This document shows positions 9,367 through 17,929 of a stretch of 64,000 bases of DNA, piece after piece. Each line of letters begins with the position of its first letter. Positions within the stretch are counted from its first letter, which is position 1. The stretch covers positions 62,001 through 126,000 of the forward strand of contig JBDXGZ010000023.1 of the NCBI GenBank assembly GCA_039989855.1. The letters are read 5' to 3'. The notes under the pieces were generated by a model. That model saw only the letters and a list, made by a program, of their open reading frames with translations. It was not told the origin of the DNA and did no database searches. This DNA is from CALFVT01 sp039989855 (GTDB taxonomy: Bacteria; Pseudomonadota; Alphaproteobacteria; Caulobacterales; Maricaulaceae). Both the position numbers and the translations under genes were made by a program.

Positions 9367-9388
9367 AATATTAAATTTGGAAACACCT

Positions 9389-9826
9389 CTATTGCGATAC
9401 AGGGTCCGTCACGAGGCCTAGATTAGAAAACCCTGCGGCATTGACCCGTGCCATCACTTTAATAACAGCTCCGTAATCACTATCTTCATCAGCCCTGAGA
9501 TAGATGCGCTCATCATATCCGTTAAGCGATATCGCCTCTAATCGCGGCGCAAGATTATCAAGAGAAATCTCTGTGTCCTGAATATATATCAACCCGTCTT
9601 TACTGACAGTAATCGTAATGGGCTCTTGCTCAGCGGGAAGTGATTTTGCATCCGTTTTCGGCAGTTCAACAGGGACGCCAACAGATAGTAGCGGCGCGGC
9701 CACCATAAATACAATCAAGAGAACAAGCATAACGTCAACCAACGGCGTGACGTTGATCTCAGCATTTCGAGAGCGCCGTCTACGCCCACCCCCGCGGCGT
9801 GATTGATGTGAAACGCCAGCCGCCAC
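9389..9826 (-). CDS. tolR: TolR (ExbD/TolR family)
   Basis: TolR is the inner-membrane partner of TolQ in the proton-driven Tol motor. It has a basic, Gly/Arg-rich N-terminus, then INVTPLVDVMLVLLIVFMVAAPLL, the conserved helix with the proton-carrying Asp in PLVDV, and a periplasmic domain (IYLRADEDSDYGAVIKVMARV). The start is GTG at 9826, immediately after the tolQ stop, with AGGA inside the tolQ end at 7-nt spacing, implying tight coupling to tolQ. Confidence 0.96.
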   Translation of the reverse strand: MAAGVSHQSRRGGGRRRRSRNAEINVTPLVDVMLVLLIVFMVAAPLLSVGVPVELPKTDAKSLPAEQEPITITVSKDGLIYIQDTEISLDNLAPRLEAISLNGYDERIYLRADEDSDYGAVIKVMARVNAAGFSNLGLVTDPVSQ

Positions 9827-10561
9827 TTATTTATCCTTGCCTAATTTTCTAGACAAAATCGCAGACAGCTCATCAGCATATCCCTCAAGTCGTCCTGCAT
9901 AGCGGTCAATTTCATTGGAAAATAGATTGTAGAAAATCAAAGCGGGTATCGCCGCTACCAGACCTAGAGCCGTCGCAAATAGAGCCTCAGCAATACCGGG
10001 TGCAACGACTGCCAAGTTCGTATTCTGACTCGCCGCAATCGCACGAAACGCATTCATGATACCCCAGACCGTACCAAAGAGACCAATAAAAACAGAGGCA
10101 CTTGCAATGATCGCAAGCCACGTCATACCACTTTCACCTCGGGCCACTTCACGGTTAATGACAAGGTTCATAACTTTATCAATGCGCCCCTGCGTACCAA
10201 GAATTGCGCCGCTAGAGGGCCCTATTGCTTTACTCTGATCATATTCACGCATAGCGGCCGAAAAAACGCGGGCCATGGGGTCTTGTGGATTTTTACCTAA
10301 AGCCTGATTAAGCTCCTCGAGGGTACGCCCTGACCAAAAAGTTTCTTCGAAATCCTTCGCACGTCGTTTCAAAGCAAAAAAGTAGAAATATTTATTTACG
10401 GCTATGACCCATGATACGAAAGATGAAATGATGAGAATAAACATCACCCCTTTAACGACCCACCCGGCTTTCGCGAACAGGCCAATAAACGAAAAATCGC
10501 CTGTAACGGCTCCGTCAAGGCTCGTGCCCGCTTGAACGATAAGAGATATCAACTGGCTCAT
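9827..10561 (-). CDS. tolQ: TolQ proton channel (MotA/TolQ/ExbB family)
   Basis: TolQ forms the pentameric inner-membrane channel that energises TolA. Three membrane segments are visible: VVKGVMFILIISSFVSWVI (about 34-52), WLAIIASASVFIGLFGTVWGI (about 148-168) and the pair in GIAEALFATALGLVAAIPALIFYN (about 189-212). The family hallmark GLFGTVWGIMNAF is intact. It is the first gene of the leftward tolQRAB cluster. Unlike in enterics, ybgC does not precede it; a YbgC-family gene lies 1.6 kb away on the other strand. Confidence 0.97.
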   Translation of the reverse strand: MSQLISLIVQAGTSLDGAVTGDFSFIGLFAKAGWVVKGVMFILIISSFVSWVIAVNKYFYFFALKRRAKDFEETFWSGRTLEELNQALGKNPQDPMARVFSAAMREYDQSKAIGPSSGAILGTQGRIDKVMNLVINREVARGESGMTWLAIIASASVFIGLFGTVWGIMNAFRAIAASQNTNLAVVAPGIAEALFATALGLVAAIPALIFYNLFSNEIDRYAGRLEGYADELSAILSRKLGKDK

Positions 10562-10798
10562 GAATAATGTCTCATTTAATTATAATCTTAACTCTTATGG
10601 ACTTACACGCGTTCGCCGACGAGTCAAAGAGATACAGTGGTCTCTATACATTAAGTTCACGTAAGACAAAGGCCCAAAACGATGATAAAACATGATGCAC
10701 AGTTAAACTGAATAAAATGTCACAAATATAAACATTATTCGCCACATTTCTGACGCTTATCATGTTATAGTCATATTTAGATAAAATAGGAGGCTGTT

Positions 10799-11158
10799 AT
10801 GAAATTTCTAAACATAGCAATAATATTATCCACGGCTGTCATCATGACCGCTTGTAAAACAACCCCAGAACCCGTTGAGGAACTGATCGAGATTGCTCCG
10901 CCAGTTCTAAAAACCTGCACAGAAATTTCCGCGCTTACACGCGTTGATATTCCTGCCGAAACCAAAACATTTTACGCCACTACAGAAATTGCAAATCCGC
11001 CTTATGAACCGATACAGCGTACAGAAAAACAAGTTCGCGTCATCAAAGAAGCTCATACGATTTTTGTGGATAGTGAAGGTCGTGAAGTGACCGATATTTG
11101 TGAGACTGAAATTGCGCCTAACGCAGATGATGTCCCAGCGCAAATCCCTGGAAGCTAA
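10799..11158 (+). CDS. Small lipoprotein of unknown function
   Basis: This 119-residue protein has a lipoprotein signal ending in MTAC (about residues 14-17), then an acidic Pro/Glu-rich stretch much like the one after the Pal lipobox. It has a strong AGGAGG Shine-Dalgarno 5 nt before the ATG and its own upstream AT-rich promoter region, divergent from tolQ. The rest (ISALTRVDIPAETKTFYATTEI, VRVIKEAHTIFVDSEGREV) matches no family I know. Position next to the Tol-Pal cluster hints at an envelope role, but this is only inference. Confidence 0.75.
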   Translation: MKFLNIAIILSTAVIMTACKTTPEPVEELIEIAPPVLKTCTEISALTRVDIPAETKTFYATTEIANPPYEPIQRTEKQVRVIKEAHTIFVDSEGREVTDICETEIAPNADDVPAQIPGS

Positions 11159-11212
11159 GGCGTAACATTCATAAAATTACTATAAATCATAGCCTTATAG
11201 GGAATTTCTCAC

Positions 11213-11563
11213 CTAATGCCCCCGTGGGTGAGGAGTCCCGTAACGCTTTGAATAATAAACACCAATATCACGGGCATTATTGATAAAATAATGTCCGTTT
11301 TTGCGCATAATGCCGCAATCATCATAACGTGGGCTCTCTTCACTCAATATCAAAGTCGGGCAATTTTGATTTTTATCCCCAAGCCGTTCAACTAGATCAG
11401 CGCGTGGCCGCGCAATCGGTTGATAATGAATTTCCAGACTGCTTTTAATCGTAGGAAAATAAGACAGTAGTCCCCACATCTCCGCACATTCTGGGCAATA
11501 TTCGCGGCGTCCATTATCTTCAAATCCCGGAGCCAGGAGAAACAACAAGTCTTTATCGGCCAT
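11213..11563 (-). CDS. DUF3088 family protein
   Basis: The 116-residue protein begins KDLLFLLAPGFED and has YCPECAEMWGLLSYFP, RPRADLVERLGDKNQNCPTLIL, the pattern I associate with DUF3088, small cytoplasmic proteins of unknown function with a thioredoxin-like CxxC. The Cys pair (YCPECA, about residues 22-25) is intact. It begins 2 bp after the DUF3320-like gene, so the two form an operon. No biochemical role is assigned. Confidence 0.75.
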   Translation of the reverse strand: MADKDLLFLLAPGFEDNGRREYCPECAEMWGLLSYFPTIKSSLEIHYQPIARPRADLVERLGDKNQNCPTLILSEESPRYDDCGIMRKNGHYFINNARDIGVYYSKRYGTPHPRGH

Positions 11564-11565
11564 GA

Positions 11566-12096
11566 TTAAAAATAAACCTCTAATACCTTATCCAAACGAC
11601 GACGCACAAGGGCTGTGAGCTTTTGTAACCCGTAATGATCGAGAGTCGCACGGTATATGCCGTCACGCCCGATAAATTCGTCTTGCGTACGAATCTCTAA
11701 AACCAAAGCCGCAAGCTCGCTCATAGGAATTTCCGCAAAACTACGTCGACCCAAATCACGGACGGTCACCTCTGGCTGTTCAGGTAAGCGTAATATCCAA
11801 CCAACACTATCATCTTCGCTTTTCAGTTCACTATCAGCTTCACGCTCAAGTAGCACCTCACCCGCTTTTACGCCCTTCATAAGCGCATGTTCAAACCGCT
11901 TACGTACTAGCGCCGTGATTTTTAACAGCCCCGCCGCCTTAGCGTAAGTTTGAAACAACGGTAAAGCCTGCATCGGCCCCTCATAGGACAATATCTCTTT
12001 CATCCCGTGCATATATTGCGCTTGAGTCGCGCGACGTGGGTCTGCCGTCGACCGCTCTGGCCACGGCGTAAATGATGTATGTGATAGCTCTGTCAT
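11566..12096 (-). CDS. DUF3320-like helix-rich protein, unknown function
   Basis: The protein resembles the DUF3320 domain otherwise found at the C-terminus of some superfamily I helicases: a helical unit MKEILSYEGPMQALPLF...AAGLLKITALVRKRFEHAL and, near the C-terminus, a repeated unit YGLQKLTALVRRRLDKVL. Here it stands alone without helicase or nuclease domains. I start at ATG 12096; a GTG at 12111 would add five residues but has no clear ribosome site. It lies directly upstream of the DUF3088 gene. The family call is from memory of the pattern and is tentative. Confidence 0.6.
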   Translation of the reverse strand: MTELSHTSFTPWPERSTADPRRATQAQYMHGMKEILSYEGPMQALPLFQTYAKAAGLLKITALVRKRFEHALMKGVKAGEVLLEREADSELKSEDDSVGWILRLPEQPEVTVRDLGRRSFAEIPMSELAALVLEIRTQDEFIGRDGIYRATLDHYGLQKLTALVRRRLDKVLEVYF

Positions 12097-12197
12097 TTCA
12101 AATCTCTGCACTTGTCATTCTAGCCGTTTCGTGACTATCATTTTATTCGCACGTCCTGTACCATTCTCATTACCTCACGCTTTAATCAAGATGAAAA

Positions 12198-12650
12198 ATG
12201 GCCCTAAATAATCATAACACACTCGGTTGGTTCGAAGGTCGCACCCACTGTTACCCGCTTCATATTTTTTATGAGGATACAGATTTTAGCGGCCTCGTCT
12301 ATCATGCAAATTATCTTCGTTACTTTGAGCGAGGTCGCTCTAGCTTCTTAAAACTCATTGGCGTCGCACATTCTGAGCTTTGGCAAGACTATGATATTGC
12401 CTTTACCATTCGCAAATTCGAAATCGAATATAAAGCCCCAGCCAAAATTGATGACCACCTTTTGATTAAAACAACTTATGATAAAATTACGGGGGCACGC
12501 CTGTTGATCTCCCAAGAGTGCCTCAAAGGTGATAAGCTTATAGCCCGTGCCAACTGCGAAGCCGCCGTTATATCAAAAAGTGGGCGGCCTGTTCGCCTCC
12601 CCAACGATATCAAGTCTAAGATAGACGCATTTACGCAGGAAAATTCATGA
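12198..12650 (+). CDS. ybgC: YbgC-family acyl-CoA thioesterase
   Basis: This hot-dog-fold thioesterase (150 residues) carries the YbgC active-site signature IFYEDTDFSGLVYHANYLRYFERGR (catalytic Asp in YEDTD, residues 26-30), then EYKAPAKIDDHLLIKT. In many proteobacteria ybgC is the first gene of the tol-pal operon. Here it is separated from tolQ by four genes' length and reads the opposite way, so it must be transcribed independently. Substrates are probably short-chain or ACP-linked acyl thioesters, by family. It converges on the PqqB-like gene with a 14-bp gap. Confidence 0.93.
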   Translation: MALNNHNTLGWFEGRTHCYPLHIFYEDTDFSGLVYHANYLRYFERGRSSFLKLIGVAHSELWQDYDIAFTIRKFEIEYKAPAKIDDHLLIKTTYDKITGARLLISQECLKGDKLIARANCEAAVISKSGRPVRLPNDIKSKIDAFTQENS

Positions 12651-12664
12651 AGCGTTGACACGCT

Positions 12665-13651
12665 CTAGTTCAAGCAGACCGTTTCTGCGCGCTTGGCCAC
12701 CTTAAACCCATTTTCATAAACGAATTTATAAGCCTTACTGGATGAATATCGTATTGGGTTGGTATGATTGAGATGAAAAAACCTTACTTTTTCCTGATAT
12801 CCACGTGGTAATTTTTTAAACCGCGCGATAGAATTTATAACTCTAGGGTGAGGAATTTTAGTCATATCCCGTCCCGGCAATTCATTATTATCGAAAAAAG
12901 TCGCGTCAAGATAAGCCACATCCACCTGCGAAATCATATCTTCAATTCGGACATTAAACTCTGTTTGCCACCGGTCCCAATCATCAATATCAGGCAGGAA
13001 TAAAACGCTCTTCTTTGGGCCTTTAATGACGTAGCCAGCGGTCTCTGAATATTCATCCCTGTGCGGCACAAGATAAGCCGTAACCGATATATCGCCGCCA
13101 AAATTAATGGGGGTTTTCGGTGTCATTGGGACAAGGTCAATATTATTGTAGCGCACCAATTGGTCCCAAGGGCCGTTATTTTCCAAATAGTTTTTCATCC
13201 GTGGTAAAGGAAACACCTTCAGGTCTGTCGCGCCAATAGATTCGTGGCCTGCAAATATAAGGCCTGCATAATGACCAATATGCGCATGGGTCAGGAACAC
13301 GCCCGAAAGGCCTAGCGGATTATCGCCGCCGTCACTCATATTATCCAGCAAATTCATTTGCTCTCGCATATCCGGTGTGGCTTCAAACAAATAGCGTGCG
13401 GAATGACGGTGATCAATTAACGCCCCTGACGCGGCCCACATTTGCAATGTTCGGTCAGTCCACGCAGGGTCTTTTGGGTTGCCAATTTGTGGAGCGCCCC
13501 CGTCTTGCCCTATGCCTAAAATAACAAATTCAACATCGCAGGTCGGCGCGGCGCTGACTTTTTCATCGCTCGCCCCAACACATCCTATCAAAGACAAAGT
13601 TACACCAAATGAAGCGGCTGCTATTAAAAGTAATTTGGTTCTTCTATTCAT
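12665..13651 (-). CDS. PqqB-like metallo-beta-lactamase-fold lipoprotein
   Basis: A lipoprotein signal (LLLIAAASFGVTLSLIGC) is followed by a metallo-beta-lactamase fold related to PqqB: LGIGQDGGAPQIGNP near the start, GVFLTHAHIGHYAGLIFAG for the metal motif (HxHxxH, with Gly where Asp is usual), and HRDEYSETAGYVI, LFLPDID and FHLNHTNP for other ligand regions. No other pqq genes are nearby, so a role in PQQ synthesis is unlikely; it is probably an exported hydrolase with unknown substrate. Confidence 0.82.
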   Translation of the reverse strand: MNRRTKLLLIAAASFGVTLSLIGCVGASDEKVSAAPTCDVEFVILGIGQDGGAPQIGNPKDPAWTDRTLQMWAASGALIDHRHSARYLFEATPDMREQMNLLDNMSDGGDNPLGLSGVFLTHAHIGHYAGLIFAGHESIGATDLKVFPLPRMKNYLENNGPWDQLVRYNNIDLVPMTPKTPINFGGDISVTAYLVPHRDEYSETAGYVIKGPKKSVLFLPDIDDWDRWQTEFNVRIEDMISQVDVAYLDATFFDNNELPGRDMTKIPHPRVINSIARFKKLPRGYQEKVRFFHLNHTNPIRYSSSKAYKFVYENGFKVAKRAETVCLN

Positions 13652-13679
13652 ACGGCCTCACCGTTAATATTCGAGGATG

Positions 13680-14714
13680 TTATGACGCGCCCTCATCAAA
13701 CAAAGGCGAGACAGGTTGCACAGGCGCTTGCAGGCCCAAATGCGCAAAGGCGCGCGCCGTGGCTACTCGACCGCGCGGGGTACGCTGCAAGAATCCTTGC
13801 TGTATAAGGTAAGGCTCGATCACGTCTTCAAGCGCGTCCCGTGCCTCAGATAAAGCCGCAGCCAATGTATCCGCGCCCACAGGGCCACCTGCGAACATTT
13901 CACACAGAGCCGAAAGATAACGCATATCTTGCTTATCGAGACCAATATCATCAACGCCGAGCCGTTTGAGCGCTTTATCCGCCGCCGCCGCGTCAATTTG
14001 CGTCGCTCCGTCATGTTCCGCTAAATCTCTGACGCGGCGCAAGAGCCGCCCCGCGACACGCGGCGTCCCGCGAGAACGCCGTGCAATTTCACGCGCCCCG
14101 TCGGCACTCATTTGCAGGCCGAGCTTGGTACTGGCACGCAAGACAATCTGCGTTAGTTCAGCCGCATCGTAAAACTCGAGCCGTACAGGGATGCCAAAAC
14201 GATCACGTAGCGGTGTGGCCAATAGCCCCGCGCGGGTGGTCGCCCCAATCAGCGTAAAGGGCGCGAGGTCAATCTTAATCGAACGCGCCGCTGGCCCCTC
14301 CCCGATAATCAGATCAAGTTCATAATCTTCCATCGCAGGATAAAGCACTTCTTCCACGGCAGGATTAAGGCGGTGAATTTCATCAATAAACAAAACATCG
14401 CGCGGCTCTAAGTTGGTTAGCAGCGCCGCCAAATCTCCTGCCTTGGAAATAATCGGGCCCGATGTAGCGCGGAAATTTACGCCCAGTTCACGCGAGACGA
14501 TTTGCGACAAGGTCGTCTTCCCGAGACCCGGAGGGCCAGACAAAAGCAAATGATCGAGCGCTTCACCGCGCCGCCGTGCCGCTTCAACATAGACCTTTAA
14601 ATTTGCGAGCGTCGACTTTTGCCCAACGAAATCATCAAAGCTGAGCGGCCTTAAGGCACGGTCACGCCCGTCCCCTAATTGAGAATCACTTGATATCAAA
14701 CGCTCTTCGTCCAT
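13680..14714 (-). CDS. ruvB: Holliday junction helicase motor RuvB
   Basis: RuvB drives branch migration of Holliday junctions with RuvA. Walker A GPPGLGKTTL, Walker B VLFIDEIHRLNPAVEE, the arginine-finger region GATTRAGLLATPLRDRFG and the C-terminal winged helix (LIQQGFLQRTPRGR) are all present. I place the start at ATG 14714, where AGAGGGG sits 2-5 nt upstream; a GTG at 14744 would extend it by ten residues. It is the last gene of ruvC-ruvA-ruvB and should share their LexA control. Confidence 0.98.
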   Translation of the reverse strand: MDEERLISSDSQLGDGRDRALRPLSFDDFVGQKSTLANLKVYVEAARRRGEALDHLLLSGPPGLGKTTLSQIVSRELGVNFRATSGPIISKAGDLAALLTNLEPRDVLFIDEIHRLNPAVEEVLYPAMEDYELDLIIGEGPAARSIKIDLAPFTLIGATTRAGLLATPLRDRFGIPVRLEFYDAAELTQIVLRASTKLGLQMSADGAREIARRSRGTPRVAGRLLRRVRDLAEHDGATQIDAAAADKALKRLGVDDIGLDKQDMRYLSALCEMFAGGPVGADTLAAALSEARDALEDVIEPYLIQQGFLQRTPRGRVATARAFAHLGLQAPVQPVSPLFDEGAS

Positions 14715-14736
14715 ATCCCCTCTTAGCGCGGGAACG

Positions 14737-15378
14737 CTATGCACTCAACTCCTTGAGCGCGACACGGATTAAATCGTCAAGCTCTGGGTCCTCAAGAAAG
14801 GTCTGATAGGCCGAGGCTACCGCCCGAAGCGCGTCTGATTGACCAATGCCGAGATTTTCCAAGGCCGAGACCGCGTCATTACGCAAGCGCATATCGGAAA
14901 GCGCTTCGTTACGTTCTGCGCTTGAAGCGGCCGAACTCTGAGACGGGGCGGTAAAGACGGGCTGAAAGCCGCGCCCCACAGGAGCAGGCTTGCCTGATAA
15001 TTCCGTCGCAATACGTCCCGCGAGCTTTGGCCCGACACCGCTCGCGCGGGCAAAGGCGGTTTTATCTTCAAGGCTGGCGGCAGATAATATCTCGCCCGGT
15101 GACATAATATCCAAAATCGCCAAGGCCGCTTTCGGGCCAACGCCTTGAACGGACTGGAGCCGCACATACCACGCGCGTTCCTCTTCGCTATGAAAGCCAA
15201 ATAGGGTAATCGCGGTTTCACGCACATGGGTTTCCACATGCAAACAAATCACCTCGCCAACACTCATGCTGCCAAGCGTGCGCGATCCGCATTGCAGCAA
15301 ATATCCCACGCCGCCCACGTCGACAATCGCTTCGCCCGTCCCGACCATAAGGCAGGTTCCTGTCAACATTCCGATCAT
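14737..15378 (-). CDS. ruvA: Holliday junction DNA-binding protein RuvA
   Basis: RuvA is the tetrameric Holliday-junction binder of the RuvAB complex. The N-terminal OB-fold starts MIGMLTGTC, the central helix-hairpin-helix motifs appear as LQSVQGVGPKAALAIL and ASGVGPKLAGRIATEL, and the C-terminal RuvB-contacting domain (ALENLGIGQSDALRAV) ends the 213-residue chain. The ATG overlaps the ruvC stop (ATGA), so translation is coupled. Confidence 0.98.
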   Translation of the reverse strand: MIGMLTGTCLMVGTGEAIVDVGGVGYLLQCGSRTLGSMSVGEVICLHVETHVRETAITLFGFHSEEERAWYVRLQSVQGVGPKAALAILDIMSPGEILSAASLEDKTAFARASGVGPKLAGRIATELSGKPAPVGRGFQPVFTAPSQSSAASSAERNEALSDMRLRNDAVSALENLGIGQSDALRAVASAYQTFLEDPELDDLIRVALKELSA

Positions 15379-15887
15379 GAGGCAAACCTTTCATAGAGCG
15401 CCCCTGCCGCATTAACACGGTGGGCGTGGCAAATAGCAATGGCGAGCGCGTCCGCCGCGTCGCCTGCTTTCACACCCGCCCCCGGCAAAAGGACATTCAT
15501 CATATGGGCCACTTGGGCTTTACTCGCCGCGCCCGTACCGACAACGGATTTCTTCACAGAACGCGGGGAATATTCCCCGACTGACAATCCGTTATGGGTC
15601 GCCGACAAGACGCAGGCCGCTCGTGCCTGCCCTAGTTTCAGTGCGCTATTGGGGTTATCTTTCATAAAGGCTTCTTCAACCGCCGCCGTAGCAGGGTCGA
15701 AATCCGTAATGATTTTACACAGGCTTTCAAACAGGGTTTGCAACCGTAAAGGCAATTCTAATTTCGTATTGGGACGAATGACCCCGTGGTCAATATGGCG
15801 GAGCTTGTTCCCCTGCGCTTCGATCACGCCCCACCCACAGGCCACGAGTGACGGATCAATTCCTAAGATGCGAATAGCAGGCTTCAT
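15375..15887 (-). CDS. ruvC: Holliday junction resolvase RuvC
   Basis: RuvC cuts Holliday junctions symmetrically. The start at ATG 15887 gives MKPAIRILGIDPSL, with the first catalytic Asp in GIDPS; AVEEAF and the C-terminal GDAADALAIAICH supply the other acidic residues. An in-frame ATG at 15908 is rejected because a perfect LexA box lies between the two and would be inside the coding region. It heads the ruvCAB operon. Confidence 0.97.
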   Translation of the reverse strand: MKPAIRILGIDPSLVACGWGVIEAQGNKLRHIDHGVIRPNTKLELPLRLQTLFESLCKIITDFDPATAAVEEAFMKDNPNSALKLGQARAACVLSATHNGLSVGEYSPRSVKKSVVGTGAASKAQVAHMMNVLLPGAGVKAGDAADALAIAICHAHRVNAAGALYERFAS

Positions 15888-15891
15888 AATA

Positions 15892-15906
15892 GAACAATAG
15901 ACGAAC
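15892..15906. promoter_or_regulatory. LexA (SOS) box of ruvCAB
   Basis: On the minus strand the sequence reads GTTC-gtctatt-GTTC, a perfect alphaproteobacterial SOS box (GTTC-N7-GTTC). It ends only 5 bp before the ruvC ATG, so LexA bound here should block initiation or early elongation of ruvCAB. Confidence 0.8.
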
Positions 15907-15925
15907 ATTGCCCGTCTGCCAAGGA

Positions 15926-16669
15926 TTATTCTTTAAGTTTCGCCCCTGAAAAACGAATGGTTTCGCGCGCTAAAATATCCACCGTATCGCGGAGTGGTAA
16001 ATCCGTCTCTACGCCAGAACCGATGATAGAAAATTCGGAACAGCCGATAAGGAGACACGTCGCCCCTCGCGCCTCAAGCTCTTGGCCGAAATGGGTTAGC
16101 TCAGATGCCATATCAACGGACGGCCCTTCAGCTTTAATCTGGCGTATGACCTTTAAGACACGCTCCGCATCCTTAGGGTAAATCGCATTTACCCCCAACT
16201 TATCCCCAAGATTATCCACAGACATACACCCAAGCCTATCAAAGGCCGTTTGGAAAATTCCTGCACTATCCGTTGCAGGCGACGCCAACATGCCGACGGT
16301 CCCGCCCTCACCGACGATTTTTACCATAGCGTCTGCCGCCAGCGTCAGCATATTCAAAAGCGGAATATCCACCGCCTCCGTCATAAACTCCGCATAATGG
16401 TGCGCCGTATTGCACGGCATGACCAATGCTTTGGCCCCTTGAGCTTCAAGCCCTTTTGCCATTTGCCCTAAAACAGGCCCCGGATGATCGCCCGTACCGT
16501 CCAAAAGATAGCTCAGGCGCGACGGAATTTGCGGCTTCATGTCCACATAAAGCGGCACATGATCTTGATCATCTCGCGTCTCAGTCAGCGTAATCAGACG
16601 CTCCATGAAATAAGCTGTCGCTTGCGGCCCCATGCCGCCGATAACTCCTATGGGTTTTAAATCTACCAT
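15926..16669 (-). CDS. Aspartate/glutamate racemase family protein
   Basis: This cytoplasmic PLP-independent amino-acid racemase (247 residues) has the family start IGVIGGMGPQAT and both catalytic Cys contexts: MPCNTAHHY (C86) and LLIGCSEFS (C210). Family members interconvert L- and D-aspartate or related amino acids. It starts 12 bp after the PLP lyase gene next door, so the two are probably one operon and may act on the same amino acid. Which amino acid is used cannot be read from sequence. Confidence 0.9.
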   Translation of the reverse strand: MVDLKPIGVIGGMGPQATAYFMERLITLTETRDDQDHVPLYVDMKPQIPSRLSYLLDGTGDHPGPVLGQMAKGLEAQGAKALVMPCNTAHHYAEFMTEAVDIPLLNMLTLAADAMVKIVGEGGTVGMLASPATDSAGIFQTAFDRLGCMSVDNLGDKLGVNAIYPKDAERVLKVIRQIKAEGPSVDMASELTHFGQELEARGATCLLIGCSEFSIIGSGVETDLPLRDTVDILARETIRFSGAKLKE

Positions 16670-16681
16670 GCCTACACCGCC

Positions 16682-17713
16682 CTAAGTCGCTGGGCTTTTC
16701 CAACGGTCTTGCATATCAAAGGCCCAATCATAGCCAAACAATCCGACCGAGCCGCCAGTATGCAGAAACACAATCTTTTCATTCGCTTTGAAAAATCCTG
16801 TGCGGATAAGGTCAATCAAACCTGCCGCTCCTTTGGCAGAATAAACGGGATCAAGCAGTATGCCCTCCAGTTCCGCGAACATCTTTATCGCCTCTTGCCC
16901 GCCTTCGCTCGGCACGCCGTAGCCATCGCCGACATAATCCGTATTGGCGACAATATCCTCTCGGGCGACAACATCTGGGCATCCTAATTTTTCCGCCGTT
17001 TTCTGCGCGAGGGCAAATATCTTCGCTTCTTGCTTTTCCTTCGGCGCGTTTGTTCCAATCCCCAAAAGCGGGATTTGCGCGTTCATCGCCTTTAGCCCCA
17101 CGGCGAGTCCCGCCTGCGTTCCCGCACTGCCCGTCGCATGAATGATATGATCAATTTGCAGGTGGCGCTCGTTAAATTGTGCGAGCATTTCAAAGGCGCA
17201 GTTCACATAGCCCAAAGCGCCCGTCGGGTTAGAGCCGCCGCCCGGAACCGTATAGACTTTACGGCCCGTTTCATCGCGGTAAGTTTGCGCGACTTTTTCA
17301 AGCTCCGCATTCATGTTCAACGCTTCGCCTTTGATCTTTTGGGTCGTCGCCCCGTGTAGATGATCAAGCAGCACATTGCCGTTGTGATTATAATTGAGAT
17401 TATTCGAGCCCGTTCGGTCTTCCAAGAGGATGTGGCAATCCAGCCCGACCTTCGCCGCGAACGCCGCCGTTTGGCGTGCATGATTGGACTGGGTAGCCCC
17501 TTGGGTCATCACCATATCGGCCCCTTCTAGAATAGCTTCCCCGATAAGAAACTCTAGCTTACGCGTTTTATTCCCGCCCGTCGACAGCCCCGTACAATCA
17601 TCACGTTTAATCCAAATCTCTGGCCCACCAAGCTCAGTCGTGAGGCGGTCCATCCGCTCTAGCGGCGTCGGCAGATGCGCCAAGAAATGACGCGGGTAAC
17701 GTGATAACAACAT
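16682..17713 (-). CDS. D-cysteine desulfhydrase / L-cysteate sulfo-lyase family PLP enzyme
   Basis: This fold-type II PLP enzyme (343 residues) belongs to the ACC deaminase/D-cysteine desulfhydrase group. LPTPLERMDRLT, IWIKRDDCTGLSTGGNKTRK (PLP lysine K49), TQGATQSNHARQTAAFA, VPGGGSNPTGALGYV and GSAGTQAGLAVGL are visible, with FLHTGGSVGLFGYD near the end. The N-terminal stretch RFP/RYPR...LAHLPTPLERMDRL resembles L-cysteate sulfo-lyase (CuyA) of marine roseobacters as much as enteric DcyD, so the substrate could be D-cysteine (giving pyruvate, sulfide, ammonia) or L-cysteate (giving sulfite). It is upstream of the racemase gene in one operon. Confidence 0.88.
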   Translation of the reverse strand: MLLSRYPRHFLAHLPTPLERMDRLTTELGGPEIWIKRDDCTGLSTGGNKTRKLEFLIGEAILEGADMVMTQGATQSNHARQTAAFAAKVGLDCHILLEDRTGSNNLNYNHNGNVLLDHLHGATTQKIKGEALNMNAELEKVAQTYRDETGRKVYTVPGGGSNPTGALGYVNCAFEMLAQFNERHLQIDHIIHATGSAGTQAGLAVGLKAMNAQIPLLGIGTNAPKEKQEAKIFALAQKTAEKLGCPDVVAREDIVANTDYVGDGYGVPSEGGQEAIKMFAELEGILLDPVYSAKGAAGLIDLIRTGFFKANEKIVFLHTGGSVGLFGYDWAFDMQDRWKSPAT

Positions 17714-17863
17714 AGGGGCTCCTGAAAAGATCTGGTCTTAACCTATTCTAATCTCTAGGATCTTTCACGCCTGAATACAAAATCTTTTCGCGTAAATATT
17801 TCGTGTGAAGGATTGAGGAAGCTATGATGGGAGTGAGTTTGCTTTAGTCGCCACGTCGAGCCT

Positions 17864-17926
17864 CCTAATCCGTGCCGTCCCGCCCCTGTTTTTACAGGAA
17901 TAGATTACGGCGGGAATGCAGACGTA
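17864..17926 (-). repeat. Imperfect palindromic dispersed repeat, copy 1
   Basis: About 63 bp that align with 18881-18942. On the minus strand a nested hairpin is visible: CCCGCC pairs with GGCGGG around an inner CCTGT-aaaa-ACAGG. The edge motif TACGTCTG.ATTC resembles short dispersed palindromic elements common in bacterial genomes. It lies just downstream of the LMW-PTP-like gene. Confidence 0.6.
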
Positions 17927-17929
17927 ACC

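Noticed and set aside
12665..13651. A PQQ biosynthesis gene (pqqB)
   Set aside because: It is a lipoprotein with a changed metal motif and no pqqA/C/D/E nearby, so the biosynthetic name is not justified.
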